From Steinernema hermaphroditum (taxonomy: Eukaryota; Nematoda; Chromadorea; Rhabditida; Steinernematidae), in contig JAUCMV010000021.1 in assembly GCA_030435675.1 (NCBI GenBank), forward strand, positions 1 through 45,079: DNA of 45,079 bases, read 5' to 3'. The position numbers and the translations under genes were made by a program. This document shows positions 31,868-39,460 of this stretch, piece after piece. The first letter of the stretch is position 1. Each line of letters starts with the position of its first letter. The notes under the pieces are model-generated. The model saw only the letters and a program-made list of their open reading frames with translations. It did no database searches and had not been told where the DNA came from.

Positions 31868-32547
31868 CTGATTTGCTGGTTTAATTTGTTGAACGCATTA
31901 CGCAGACGTTTTGCAATTTCCAGAACATCCCATGTGCCGGATTTACCGGCGCGGCATTTCTTGATTTCCTTGAAAATCTCAGAAAGCAGGCTTTGTAAAT
32001 TTATGTTTAGGCTGGTGAATGCTGGCAAAGACGGCACATTATAGCCGATGATTTCAACGCGCCCGATATAAGCAATCGTGCTTAACAGCGCGGCAGGCGT
32101 GTCCCATATCATGCCGTCTTTTTGTGCCTGATATGCAATGCTTTCAACCAATTTTTCGAGATAGTGCTTTGCGTTCGGGTAATGGGGATTTGAGCAAATC
32201 CCCAATTCAATCCGCACGTCTTCAAGCGCGTTTACTTCCTGCGCAAGACCAAGGCGGCAGGCTTCTGCCCATGCTGCAAAATCTGTTTGCACGGCATGGC
32301 CTAAAACTTCATGCAGCCAATACCCTGTAAGACGTTCAACTTCCTGCCGTGTCAAAACCCCGTCAAGAGGCATGGGCGGCAGGGTTAAACTGAATTGCCG
32401 GCTCTGGCCGTCAAACGCGATTGCCGCTGTATTGCCAGCGCCGCCGACTGAAATGTCCCATCGGGTTGAATAGTCGTTAGTTGCAGCAATGTAAGATTTT
32501 ACCGCTGCTGTCTTAACGCCTGAAACATAATCGTAAACCTGTGTCAT
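30595..32547 (-). CDS. CobT-like VWA-domain protein
   Basis: 650 residues. N-terminal part (residues 1-220) with LHEVLGHAVQTDF (78-90) and NALEDVRIE (106-114), a pair of motifs found in CobT-like/VWA proteins with a metallopeptidase-like domain; the spacing HEVLGH is not a canonical HExxH. Then 14 Gln in a row (228-241), then a Gly/Ser/Asp/Glu-rich disordered linker to about 345. The C-terminal VWA domain has an intact metal-binding MIDAS site: D478-V-S-P-S, T554 (GTN) and D582 (LTDG). In cobaltochelatase and MoxR systems such a protein works with the AAA+ partner. No CobN subunit is present, so cobalt insertion is unlikely. Confidence 0.82.
31825..31866 (-). repeat. (CAG)14 triplet tract inside the VWA gene
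   Basis: Fourteen uninterrupted CTG triplets on the plus strand (CAG on the coding strand), coding 14 Gln at the junction between the N-terminal domain and the linker. Every Gln uses the same codon, which points to recent expansion by slippage. Confidence 0.97.
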
Positions 32548-32552
32548 AGTGA

Positions 32553-32562
32553 TGTTTCCTTG
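32553..32562 (-). promoter_or_regulatory. Shared leader CAAGGAAACA of the VWA gene
   Basis: Identical 10-mer to those before the AAA, CobS-like and 17738 genes, here 5 bases before the ATG, inside the 46-base gap after the CobS-like gene. Confidence 0.65.
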
Positions 32563-32593
32563 ATAATGTTTTTATGTTTGCTGTGTCTGTCTA

Positions 32594-34084
32594 TTAAAGA
32601 GACACGGGGTCAAATTCAGGCGCTTTATTGCTGGCTGGTGGGACTGTCTTGCCCATGTTGTTAGCCTTGCGGGACATGCTCAATTCACTGAAACTTAAAT
32701 GCGCCTTAGCTAACTCATTAAGCGCAACAGCATCATCAGCAGGCGCGTGAGAGATAACGCAGTTATCAAATGCGCGACGGGCTGGAATGCCGTCTTGCAG
32801 GTCGTTTGCAAATGCGAACATACGGCGGAAAGACAAGCCTTCTGTAATATCGCCTTGTTCGCCTGCCTTGCGGGTCTTGGCAGCAAAATCAACAATCATT
32901 TCCGCCACACGCTGCGGACAACCTGTCTTTGCAGACAAAACAGCGATTTCTTTGTCGCGGGGCAGATAGTCCACTTTCAGAATTTTGGTTGCGCGGTCAA
33001 GAAAGGCGGCATTCATGCTGTTTGTATCTGCATAACGGCCTGTGCTGTCTCCGTTGCCTGCGGTGTTATCAGCGATAACAAAAGTCACGCCTTGCGCGAC
33101 CGGCACAACTTCGCCGCCGTTTTCTGCCAATGTCAAAAAGCGGTGGTCAAGCAATGTCTGATAGAGTGCCAGCACACCGGCGCGGCAGAATGTCGGTTCA
33201 TCGAGAACAATGATTGTTCCGGCGCGGCGGATTGCGGCGGTTAAAACGCCGTCCTTCCATGTAACGCCGCCGTCTTCGCTCGGATACATTGAGCCGATCA
33301 ATTCAACCGGTTCTGTTGTCCGGTGGTGTGCAATGCGCACAAATGGCCGACCTGTACGGGCAGCGATTTCACGGGGTAGGGAAGTCTTGCCGGTGCCTTT
33401 CGCGCCTGCAAGCCACACTGTATCACTGCGGTTTACGCTTGTTATAATGTCTTCAAGCAGATCATCAACAAAGGCAAAATCAGCGTCAGGCTTTGGCGCG
33501 TTTTGCGCGTTCCATACGCGAATTTCACGGTTATAGAGTGTTGTTGATTTAATCGGAAACAGATTGCCGACCTTTTCAAGACTGACAGGACGGGCTTGCG
33601 GCAGGCTACCGGCAGGCGCGGCAGTCATTGGCACAACATTGTTGATTTCAGACCGTGCCGCTGCGGCCATGTGTGCAATCGCGGTTTCGATAGGCTTTAA
33701 GAGTTTGTCACCAAGAAAAGGCGAAGTGTCCGCCAAAACAGTTTTGGCTTTTGATATTGCAGCGTCAAGCATAGGTGTTTGTGAAATGTCTGTGCTTTCG
33801 TCTTGCGCTGTCTCTACGGCTTGTTTTGTCTCTGGCATGTTGTGCTCTGTTGTCTCGCACGGTTCCGGCGCATTGTTGCTGTCTTCTGCTGTGTTGTCAG
33901 CAAGCGCAATCACTGCATTGATATCAATGCTCAAAGCGGTTGCAGCGATTAAAAGCTGATGTTTTGTAAGCTGGCCTGTGTTCGCGCCGTTCAAGACATT
34001 GTGTCTGTATTGGTTCCAATCAGGATGTGCGGAAATTGCGGTTTTGAGCGCGGCACGGGCGGCATTTGTGAGCTTCTGTGTCAT
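32594..34084 (-). CDS. CobS-like MoxR-type AAA+ ATPase
   Basis: 496 residues from the ATG at 34084, with the AAGGAAAC site; the frame is open to 34141 without support. Residues 1-180 are an Asp/Glu/Thr-rich N-terminal part with a short helical start. AAA+ domain: Walker A GAKGTGKT (227-234), the MoxR-type insert around 256-276, Walker B IIVLDEP (291-297), sensor 1 ADN (338-340) and FLDR (361-364) as arginine finger. The pair with the VWA gene 46 bases downstream matches the CobS-CobT and MoxR-VWA pattern. It would remodel a target held by the VWA partner. Confidence 0.84.
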   Translation of the reverse strand: MTQKLTNAARAALKTAISAHPDWNQYRHNVLNGANTGQLTKHQLLIAATALSIDINAVIALADNTAEDSNNAPEPCETTEHNMPETKQAVETAQDESTDISQTPMLDAAISKAKTVLADTSPFLGDKLLKPIETAIAHMAAAARSEINNVVPMTAAPAGSLPQARPVSLEKVGNLFPIKSTTLYNREIRVWNAQNAPKPDADFAFVDDLLEDIITSVNRSDTVWLAGAKGTGKTSLPREIAARTGRPFVRIAHHRTTEPVELIGSMYPSEDGGVTWKDGVLTAAIRRAGTIIVLDEPTFCRAGVLALYQTLLDHRFLTLAENGGEVVPVAQGVTFVIADNTAGNGDSTGRYADTNSMNAAFLDRATKILKVDYLPRDKEIAVLSAKTGCPQRVAEMIVDFAAKTRKAGEQGDITEGLSFRRMFAFANDLQDGIPARRAFDNCVISHAPADDAVALNELAKAHLSFSELSMSRKANNMGKTVPPASNKAPEFDPVSL

Positions 34085-34229
34085 TATGGTGTTTCCTTGT
34101 GTTATAGTTGTTTGTGAACGTGTTTCCCGTTCTAAAAGCAAACATAGATTGTTTCGATTAGAAACACAACACTAAAAACAACATTGAAGACACAAAAGAC
34201 ACGAGACGCATTTTTGAGAGGTTTCAAAC
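34085..34229. promoter_or_regulatory. Divergent promoter region of the CobS-like gene
   Basis: 145 bases between the CobS-like gene and the plus-strand zinc-protein gene. It has the leader CAAGGAAACA at 34090-34099. A palindrome lies at 34150-34166 (6-bp arms, TGTTTC/GAAACA, 5-base spacer), 66 bases before the CobS start and with the TTCTAATCGAA centre shared with 15604-15624. Promoter boxes are not clear. Confidence 0.55.
34090..34099 (-). promoter_or_regulatory. Shared leader CAAGGAAACA before the CobS-like gene
   Basis: Same 10-mer as at 15552-15561, 17741-17750 and 32553-32562, ending 5 bases before the ATG at 34084. Confidence 0.65.
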
Positions 34230-34541
34230 ATGCCAAAACCTAAAAAACAACGTGGCCCGAATTTCTCAGGACGTACAAAGGAACAGGGCGTTCCGCTCGC
34301 TTTGGCGGCAGTGAGACACAAGACATATATTCAGCATTTGCCAAAATGTAAGCACTGCGGAAACATCGCTATGCGTGACCAAAAAGTCTGTTACAGGCAC
34401 GGGGGCGCGTCTGTTGCAGCCAAGCGCGGCTTGTATGTGAAGACAGGCAAAGATGACCCGAATTACCGGGCAAATAAAGAAGCGTTTGCGGAAATGCGTG
34501 CGGCTGTGTCTAAGCTGTCTTGCGAGACAGTACAGGAATAA
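34230..34541 (+). CDS. Small zinc-finger protein upstream of terS
   Basis: 103 residues. Basic N-terminus, then CKHCGNIAMRDQKVCYRHGG (C40, C43, C54 and H57), a Cys3-His zinc knuckle of the HGG type found in phage packaging-region proteins. The last 40 residues are helical with Tyr, Arg and Ala. It lies directly before the small terminase, and it may assist terminase or regulate late genes. The GAGAGG site supports the ATG. Function unproven. Confidence 0.6.
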   Translation: MPKPKKQRGPNFSGRTKEQGVPLALAAVRHKTYIQHLPKCKHCGNIAMRDQKVCYRHGGASVAAKRGLYVKTGKDDPNYRANKEAFAEMRAAVSKLSCETVQE

Positions 34542-34674
34542 AAGCGGGTATTTGATAAGTCTAAAAGCTTAAACAAAATCAACGGTTTAGCATAGTTATC
34601 AAATAGGCTTGCGCCGCCTGTGTTTGATAAGTGCTTTTATGTCAATTAAATCAATAGGTTAGTTGGGTTATCAA

Positions 34675-34950
34675 ATGGTCGACAATGATGATATTGTGTT
34701 ACAAGGTAACAACCCTTCAACGGGTATAAAAGATTTAGTGATAGAGACGTTAAAGAATGTTTGTCAGGACGTGGGAGCGCCAGCGGCGGCGAAGGCGCAA
34801 GCAGCGCGGACACTGGCCGAAATTAGCGGTCTTTTGGGCAAATATCAGTCAACGCCGGTGGAGGAGGAAACACAGGGCGAAACGCTGACCGAAAGCGAAT
34901 TAGACAAAGAAATCAATGCCTTGCGCAATCGCATGAAAAGCAAGAAATAG
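34675..34950 (+). CDS. Terminase small subunit (TerS-like)
   Basis: 91 residues from the ATG at 34675; a TTG four codons earlier is possible. The segment IKDLVIETLKNVCQDV ... AAKAQAARTLAEISGLLGKYQ is the helical core of phage small terminases with the A-R-T-L-A-E-I-x-G-x-x-G-x-x-Q pattern. The C-terminal half is acidic and Lys-rich (SELDKEINALRNRMK). It recognises phage DNA and recruits TerL at 40354. It lies 5.4 kb from the large subunit, unlike most phages where the two are adjacent. One TTATCAAAT box overlaps its start. Confidence 0.65.
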   Translation: MVDNDDIVLQGNNPSTGIKDLVIETLKNVCQDVGAPAAAKAQAARTLAEISGLLGKYQSTPVEEETQGETLTESELDKEINALRNRMKSKK

Positions 34951-35052
34951 CCGGAGTGCCGCGATTAGTGCCGCGATGAAGGGGAAAGCATAATGTTTTC
35001 AAAGACGCGCACATCATTGGTTATGTTGTGTCCTGAGACAGAACGCGAACAA

Positions 35053-35079
35053 CCCGACCCCCACCCCCTGCCACCCCCC
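35053..35079 (-). other. G-quadruplex-capable tract
   Basis: C-runs of 3, 5, 5 and 6 at 35053-35055, 35058-35062, 35064-35068 and 35074-35079, separated by 1-5 bases. On the minus strand these are four G-runs with short loops, the minimal layout for an intramolecular quadruplex. Confidence 0.55.
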
Positions 35080-35301
35080 GCGCAGCCGCCCCGTGTACGT
35101 TGACCGCCACACGCACAAAATTTTTGGTTCTGATCTTTTTGGATAAGTCCTGAAAGACCAACAAAAACAATAAGTTGAATGACTTATCAAATACCCGCCA
35201 TTGGATAAGTCAAAAAACTCAATGTTTTCAATCGTTGGCCGGTCAAAAACTGTATCGTAGCAGTGGCAATTTTCCCCCGATGCCCTCACGCGGGGCGGGG
35301 T

Positions 35302-35340
35302 ACGGGAGTATACCCCCCTTTAGGGGGGATATACCCCCGT
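35302..35340. other. Long imperfect hairpin
   Basis: Arms 35302-35318 and 35323-35340 pair over 16 bp with one mismatch and one bulged A; the core is CCCCCC-TTTA-GGGGGG. Like 19111-19147 and 30544-30567, it is built on a six-G/six-C run. It lies about 260 bases before the tail fibre start and has no T-run. Confidence 0.7.
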
Positions 35341-35596
35341 TCCCCTCGCTTCGCCCCCTTCCGGCAAGCCGGGGGTCGCTCCGCCCGCTTTGAAGGGCTG
35401 ACGATTTTTCGCGCCGGTCACGGTTGCGGCGTTTGTGTCGGTCGTGTTGTGCTGTGTTGTGTCTCTGTCTTGCGTCTGGTGTCTTTTTGGGTTATGAATT
35501 TGAGCAAGGATACTGTTCGGATATGGCGGCGAATGAAAGCACCGCGAAGCCGGAGCAGGGAAGCACCGAAACGACAAGCCCGTGGGTGTCTGCGCA

Positions 35597-37690
35597 ATGG
35601 CCTCTCCGAAAAAAATCGAAATCGCATATTCGTTTCTCGATCATACGGTGAATGAGCCGGATGTCCCGCAGCCGGGGGACAAGCTCGATGAGGCTTTTTC
35701 CGAAGTAAAGCGAGCGAGCGATGAAACCATTGACCGGCTCAATCTGATCCAGCGTGACGACGGCCAGCTTGCGCGTGTTGTCGGGACAGACCAGTTTACC
35801 GAACCATTTCTTGACCAGTTTACGGCGTTGAAGACAGGCGCGGAAACCGCCGCCACATCCGCCGCACAATCCGCTGCGTCCGCGCTGGCCGACAAGAACG
35901 ACGCAGCCCAGATACTCACAGACACACGTGCGGTTCGCGATGAGGTCAACCAGACCGCGAGCACTTTTGACGCAACATTCTCCCAAGCCCTGACTGATCT
36001 TGATGCTGCGAAGACGAGCGCAGTTGGCGCGGTCAATACCAGCAAGACAGAAGGCGTTGCGGCAGTCGAAGGTGCGAAGACAGGAGCGCTCGCCGAGATC
36101 GGCACTGCGAGAACAGGGGCGCTCTCCGCGATTAACAGCACAGGAACCGGTGCCGTTGCCGCCGTCAATGACGCGAGAGACACGTCACTTGCAGACATTA
36201 CTGCGGCGCAAACTGCTGGCGTTGGCGCAGTAAACACATCTGCGACGGCTGGTGTTAACGCAGTCGAGACTGCAAAAACCGGTGCTGTCTCTGCGGTCAC
36301 GTCTGCAAAAAATGACGGGGTGTCTGCTGTCACAACCGCGAAAGACGATGCGGTTACGACTATCGGGCTGCATAGAACCGATGCGGTGTCGGCTGTTGAG
36401 GGTGCCGCCGTCAGCGGGCGCAATCAGATTAATTCTGACACGGATGCTGCGCTCACTCAGATCAGTACCGCCAAGAACGCGGCTACAACAGAGATTGCCG
36501 GACAAGTTGTTGTAGCGCAGAACGCAGCGCAATCTGCGGCTGAGAGCGCGACCGAAGCAGCGACTATTGTCGGCAACCTTGGCGGCGGTACGACCGGACA
36601 GTTTCTGGTTAAAAAATCGAACAATGCTTACGATTATGCGTGGGAAAATATTACCGGTGGCGGTGATATGCTCGCGGCGACTTACGATCCTACCGGCAAA
36701 GCTGGCGATGTCTTCTCTATGGGCAATATGGCGGAGACAACAACCGCCAAGATCATGACCGCCGCAGAACGCACGAAACTCGCAGGTATCGCAGCCGGTG
36801 CTACGGCGAATACAGGGACGGTGACAAGCGTTGGCGTGTCTGTTCCGTCTGGGTTTTCTGCTTCCGCTGCCATTACCACAAGCGGCACGATTACCATCAC
36901 ATACGCAGCGGGGTATCAGGGATACACTACCGCTGAAGCGAACAAACTTGCAGGCATTGCTGCGGGTGCGGACAAAACCCCCGGAGTTGCTACGACAACC
37001 AGCAACGGGCTTATGTCATCCGGCGACAAGTCCAAGCTAAATGACATCGCGGCAGGTGCGACGGCGAATACAGGGACGGTGACAAGCGTTGGCGTGTCTG
37101 TGCCGTCTGGGTTGTCTGTGTCCGGCGCTATCACTACGAGCGGCACGATCGCCATTTCGTATGCGTCCGGCTATCAGGGCTATACCACAGCAGAAGCGAA
37201 TAAACTGGCGAGCATTGACGCGGGCGCACAGGCTAACACTGTCTCCAGCGTTAATACGAAAACAGGGGATATCGTGCTCACTGCTGACGATGTTGGGGCG
37301 GCGAGCGTTGCACAAGGGCTACTGGCTGAAGAAGCCGTATCGTTTATGCAAACTCAAAGTCTGTCTGACACGGACAAGGCAAGAGCAAGAGACAATATCG
37401 GAGCATCGGGTTTAGGTGCTGGTCAAACGTGGCAAGATGTTACCGCAAGCCGTACAGATGTCACTAGTTATGTAAACAACACTGGCAAGCCGATTATCGT
37501 AAAAATCTTAGTCACTGTATATGGTTACGGGGTTGCAGGCATCAATGTCGCAAACGTCACCGGAGATATGCTTATGCTTAGGATGGATGGCGAATTGATG
37601 GCCGCTCTCACTGTGCTTGTGCCGAACCTCCAGAGTTACAAACTTACATTGAACGATGCAGTAATTGTTTCGTGGATGGAGTATCGCTAA
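35597..37690 (+). CDS. Tail fibre protein
   Basis: 697 residues from the ATG at 35597 (a GTG at 35582 is possible). The N-terminus, with GDKLDEAFSEVKRASDETI and DRLNLIQRDDGQLA, is the virion-attachment type of phage fibres. Residues 80-320 are an Ala/Thr/Val-rich repeat with GA-x-x-A-x-x-x-A units, probably a coiled or beta-helical shaft. Residues 395-570 hold two copies of an 86-residue module (AAGATANTGTVTSVGVSVPS ... GYQGYTTAEANKLA). The C-terminal 110 residues are the likely receptor-binding head. No DGR reverse transcriptase is present. Confidence 0.82.
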   Translation: MASPKKIEIAYSFLDHTVNEPDVPQPGDKLDEAFSEVKRASDETIDRLNLIQRDDGQLARVVGTDQFTEPFLDQFTALKTGAETAATSAAQSAASALADKNDAAQILTDTRAVRDEVNQTASTFDATFSQALTDLDAAKTSAVGAVNTSKTEGVAAVEGAKTGALAEIGTARTGALSAINSTGTGAVAAVNDARDTSLADITAAQTAGVGAVNTSATAGVNAVETAKTGAVSAVTSAKNDGVSAVTTAKDDAVTTIGLHRTDAVSAVEGAAVSGRNQINSDTDAALTQISTAKNAATTEIAGQVVVAQNAAQSAAESATEAATIVGNLGGGTTGQFLVKKSNNAYDYAWENITGGGDMLAATYDPTGKAGDVFSMGNMAETTTAKIMTAAERTKLAGIAAGATANTGTVTSVGVSVPSGFSASAAITTSGTITITYAAGYQGYTTAEANKLAGIAAGADKTPGVATTTSNGLMSSGDKSKLNDIAAGATANTGTVTSVGVSVPSGLSVSGAITTSGTIAISYASGYQGYTTAEANKLASIDAGAQANTVSSVNTKTGDIVLTADDVGAASVAQGLLAEEAVSFMQTQSLSDTDKARARDNIGASGLGAGQTWQDVTASRTDVTSYVNNTGKPIIVKILVTVYGYGVAGINVANVTGDMLMLRMDGELMAALTVLVPNLQSYKLTLNDAVIVSWMEYR
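36803..37101 (+). repeat. Direct repeat in the tail fibre shaft
   Basis: A 41-base identical segment at 36803-36843 and 37061-37101, 258 bases apart (86 codons), so the repeat keeps the frame. It is part of a longer, less perfect module duplication and could support recombination that changes shaft length. Confidence 0.85.
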
Positions 37691-38160
37691 TGCAAGAATT
37701 TGGCTTTTACCATCCAGACAGAGGATATTGGCAGACACTTTCTGAGCCGACACAGGCTGAGTTAGATACACATCCTGACGGTACAATTTCTGTTCCTTTG
37801 CGACCGAACGCAAATCACGTCTGGCAGGATGGTGCTTGGGTTTTCGTACAGCCGGAACCTAAACCAGCCCCACTTCGCGATATCATCAGCCGTCGGCAGT
37901 TTTTCCAGCAACTCGCGAATATGGAAATCATCACGCGGGCGGAAGCACTCGCGGCGATCCAGACAGGGACTATTCCGGCACCCCTACAAACCATTATTGA
38001 TAGTTTGCCGACCGAAGACGACAAATTTGAAGCCATGATGCTTGTATCAGGAGCGCAGGAATTCAACCGGACGCACTCTCTGTCTGAGACAGTCCGTATT
38101 GCCTTGAGCTGGACAGTCGAACAGCGGGACAATTTCTGGAAATCGGCGGCAAAACTATGA
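37690..38160 (+). CDS. Tail fibre-associated protein
   Basis: 156 residues, starting on the fibre stop (TAATG). The N-terminal half (residues 1-60) has strand and turn elements with WQTLSEPTQAELDTHPDG and HVWQDGAWVFV, a pattern of small fibre-linked or assembly proteins. The C-terminal half is a helical domain beginning SRRQFFQQLANMEIITRAEA, found behind fibre genes in many alphaproteobacterial prophages. Possible fibre assembly chaperone; activity not shown. Confidence 0.6.
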   Translation: MQEFGFYHPDRGYWQTLSEPTQAELDTHPDGTISVPLRPNANHVWQDGAWVFVQPEPKPAPLRDIISRRQFFQQLANMEIITRAEALAAIQTGTIPAPLQTIIDSLPTEDDKFEAMMLVSGAQEFNRTHSLSETVRIALSWTVEQRDNFWKSAAKL

Positions 38161-38948
38161 ACACAAACTATCAGGCATGTCTGAATTTTGTTCTGAAGTA
38201 CGAAGGCGGATTTACAGACAACCGTAAAGACCCCGGCAACTGGACTGGCGGCAAAGTTGGCGTTGGTGTTCTCAAAGGCACGAAATACGGTGTCTCTGCG
38301 GGCGCGTATCCGCATTTAGACATCAAAAATCTGACACTTGAAGACGTTAAACCGATCTACGCGAAGAATTATTGGAAACCGGTGCGCGGCGATGACTTGC
38401 CCGCCGGTGTTGATCTTGTCGTCTTCGATGCGGGGGTAATGTCTGGCACATCGCGGGCAGCAAAGTGGCTGCAATCGTGTGTTGGTGCAGGCCAAGACGG
38501 TGTTGTCGGCGTCAAGACCCTCACGAAAGTAGCCATGACAGACAAAGCGGCGATCATCAAAAAGTTTTGCGCCAAACGCACGGGGTTCGTGCAATCGCTG
38601 AAGACATTTGCCACGTTCGGACGTGGTTGGATGTCTCGCATTGCGGCGAATGAAGCTTTGGCTATGAAAATGCTTTTGTCGTCTAATATGGCAAGCAAGC
38701 CAAGCGCGAAAGACACTCTCAACAAAAACGCCACCGATGCAAACAAGAGCGCGAAAGCACAGAAGACCGGCGCGGTAGTGACCGCCGCCGGAGACGGCAC
38801 CACAGTTGCTATGTCCGAACAGTTAGCACATTGGCTGACCTTGGGCGTTATTGCGGCTGGTGTCGGGTTGGTTCTGTATCTGCTTTGGCGCTCCAATGTG
38901 AATAAGACCCGCGCGGCGGCATACGTCTCGGAGGCTGATAAACTATGA
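38157..38948 (+). CDS. GH108 endolysin (N-acetylmuramidase) with C-terminal membrane segment
   Basis: 263 residues. N-terminal GH108 domain with the catalytic Glu16 in KYEGGFTDNRKDPG, then TKYGVSAGAY, followed by a PG_binding_3-like helical part (residues 100-170, DGVVGVKTLTKV). Residues 175-220 are a Lys/Ala/Ser-rich linker. A hydrophobic segment at about 226-244 (LTLGVIAAGVGLVLYLLW) follows. It cuts the glycan chain at lysis. Most GH108 endolysins of about 180 residues lack the membrane segment, so this one may be tethered before release. It overlaps both neighbours. Confidence 0.84.
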   Translation: MNTNYQACLNFVLKYEGGFTDNRKDPGNWTGGKVGVGVLKGTKYGVSAGAYPHLDIKNLTLEDVKPIYAKNYWKPVRGDDLPAGVDLVVFDAGVMSGTSRAAKWLQSCVGAGQDGVVGVKTLTKVAMTDKAAIIKKFCAKRTGFVQSLKTFATFGRGWMSRIAANEALAMKMLLSSNMASKPSAKDTLNKNATDANKSAKAQKTGAVVTAAGDGTTVAMSEQLAHWLTLGVIAAGVGLVLYLLWRSNVNKTRAAAYVSEADKL

Positions 38949-39460
38949 CGGATAGCTCTGTTCTGGATACGATTTTAGCGTCTGCCGTGCGCACCGGTTC
39001 CAATGTCATCAAAGACATTGTGTCTGCGCAGCTTGGGCAGACAATTGGCGGTCTTGCCGGAACGGTAGTGGATACAATTGCCGAAAGTCTCGGCGTGCCG
39101 CCCGCAGACATCCCCAACTCGCACCCGAAAGATTTGGACGCCGCTGTTGCCATCGCAGACGACAACGCTGAAATTCTCAAACTCTATGTTGAGCAGCAGC
39201 GTTTAGCAAACGACCTCATGCTGGCTGAAATGGGCAAAAACGAGGCTCTTTGGACATGGGCTTGGCGTCCTGCGTGGATGTGGTTCTTGATGCTTATCTG
39301 GTTCTGCGCCCTGCTGCTCTTTCCGTTCGTTCGGGGACTGACCGGCGCGGCTATTGAAACACCCGATTTAGGTGTTGTCGGAAATCTGACGATGCTTTTT
39401 CTTGCTCTTTACATGGGCGGACACACCGCGAAATCAATCTGGGGGAAATCCAATGGCTGA
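38945..39460 (+). CDS. 3TM-type holin (GTA_holin_3TM-like)
   Basis: 171 residues. The N-terminal 100 residues are helical and amphipathic (SAVRTGSNVIKDIVSAQLG). Two clear membrane segments lie near residues 111-129 and 144-158, and a WRPAWMW motif just before the first is the signature of GTA-type 3TM holins. It forms the membrane lesion that releases the endolysin. The gene overlaps the endolysin stop and the next start. Confidence 0.75.
   Translation: MTDSSVLDTILASAVRTGSNVIKDIVSAQLGQTIGGLAGTVVDTIAESLGVPPADIPNSHPKDLDAAVAIADDNAEILKLYVEQQRLANDLMLAEMGKNEALWTWAWRPAWMWFLMLIWFCALLLFPFVRGLTGAAIETPDLGVVGNLTMLFLALYMGGHTAKSIWGKSNG

Larger units (their letters stand above)
34550..35208. repeat. Seven TTATC(A/C)AA boxes around terS
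   Basis: Plus-strand TTATCAAAT at 34596-34604, 34668-34676 (over the terS start) and 35184-35192. Complementary copies at 34550-34558, 34622-34630 (TTATCAAAC), 35138-35146 (TTATCCAAA) and 35200-35208 (TTATCCAAT). Two of them lie in an 18-bp inverted repeat, GCGGGTATTTGATAAGTC (34544-34561) and its complement (35181-35198). The word differs from the DnaA box TTATCCACA at one to three positions. Candidate origin, terminase (pac) site, or both. Confidence 0.72.
34951..35596. other. Non-coding region between terS and the tail fibre gene
   Basis: About 645 bases. It holds two tandem AGTGCCGCGAT words (34955-34965, 34967-34977), a run of four C-tracts at 35053-35079 (G-quadruplex potential on the minus strand), three TTATC(A/C)AA boxes and a long hairpin (35302-35340). 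Short frames in it (35014-35289 minus, 35263-35655 plus, 35424-35651 plus) have poor composition. Its density of structure fits an origin or packaging site. Confidence 0.6.

Noticed and set aside
30595..32547. A zinc metallopeptidase activity for the CobT-like protein
   Set aside because: The motif is HEVLGH, which does not have the HExxH spacing; I keep only the VWA assignment.
35014..35655. Short frames in the non-coding region (35014-35289 minus, 35263-35655 and 35424-35651 plus)
   Set aside because: Poor composition, no convincing ribosome sites, and they run over the hairpin and the quadruplex tract.
35597..37690. Diversity-generating retroelement acting on the tail fibre, as in BPP-1
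   Set aside because: No reverse transcriptase gene and no template/variable repeat pair with A-specific differences was seen in the window.
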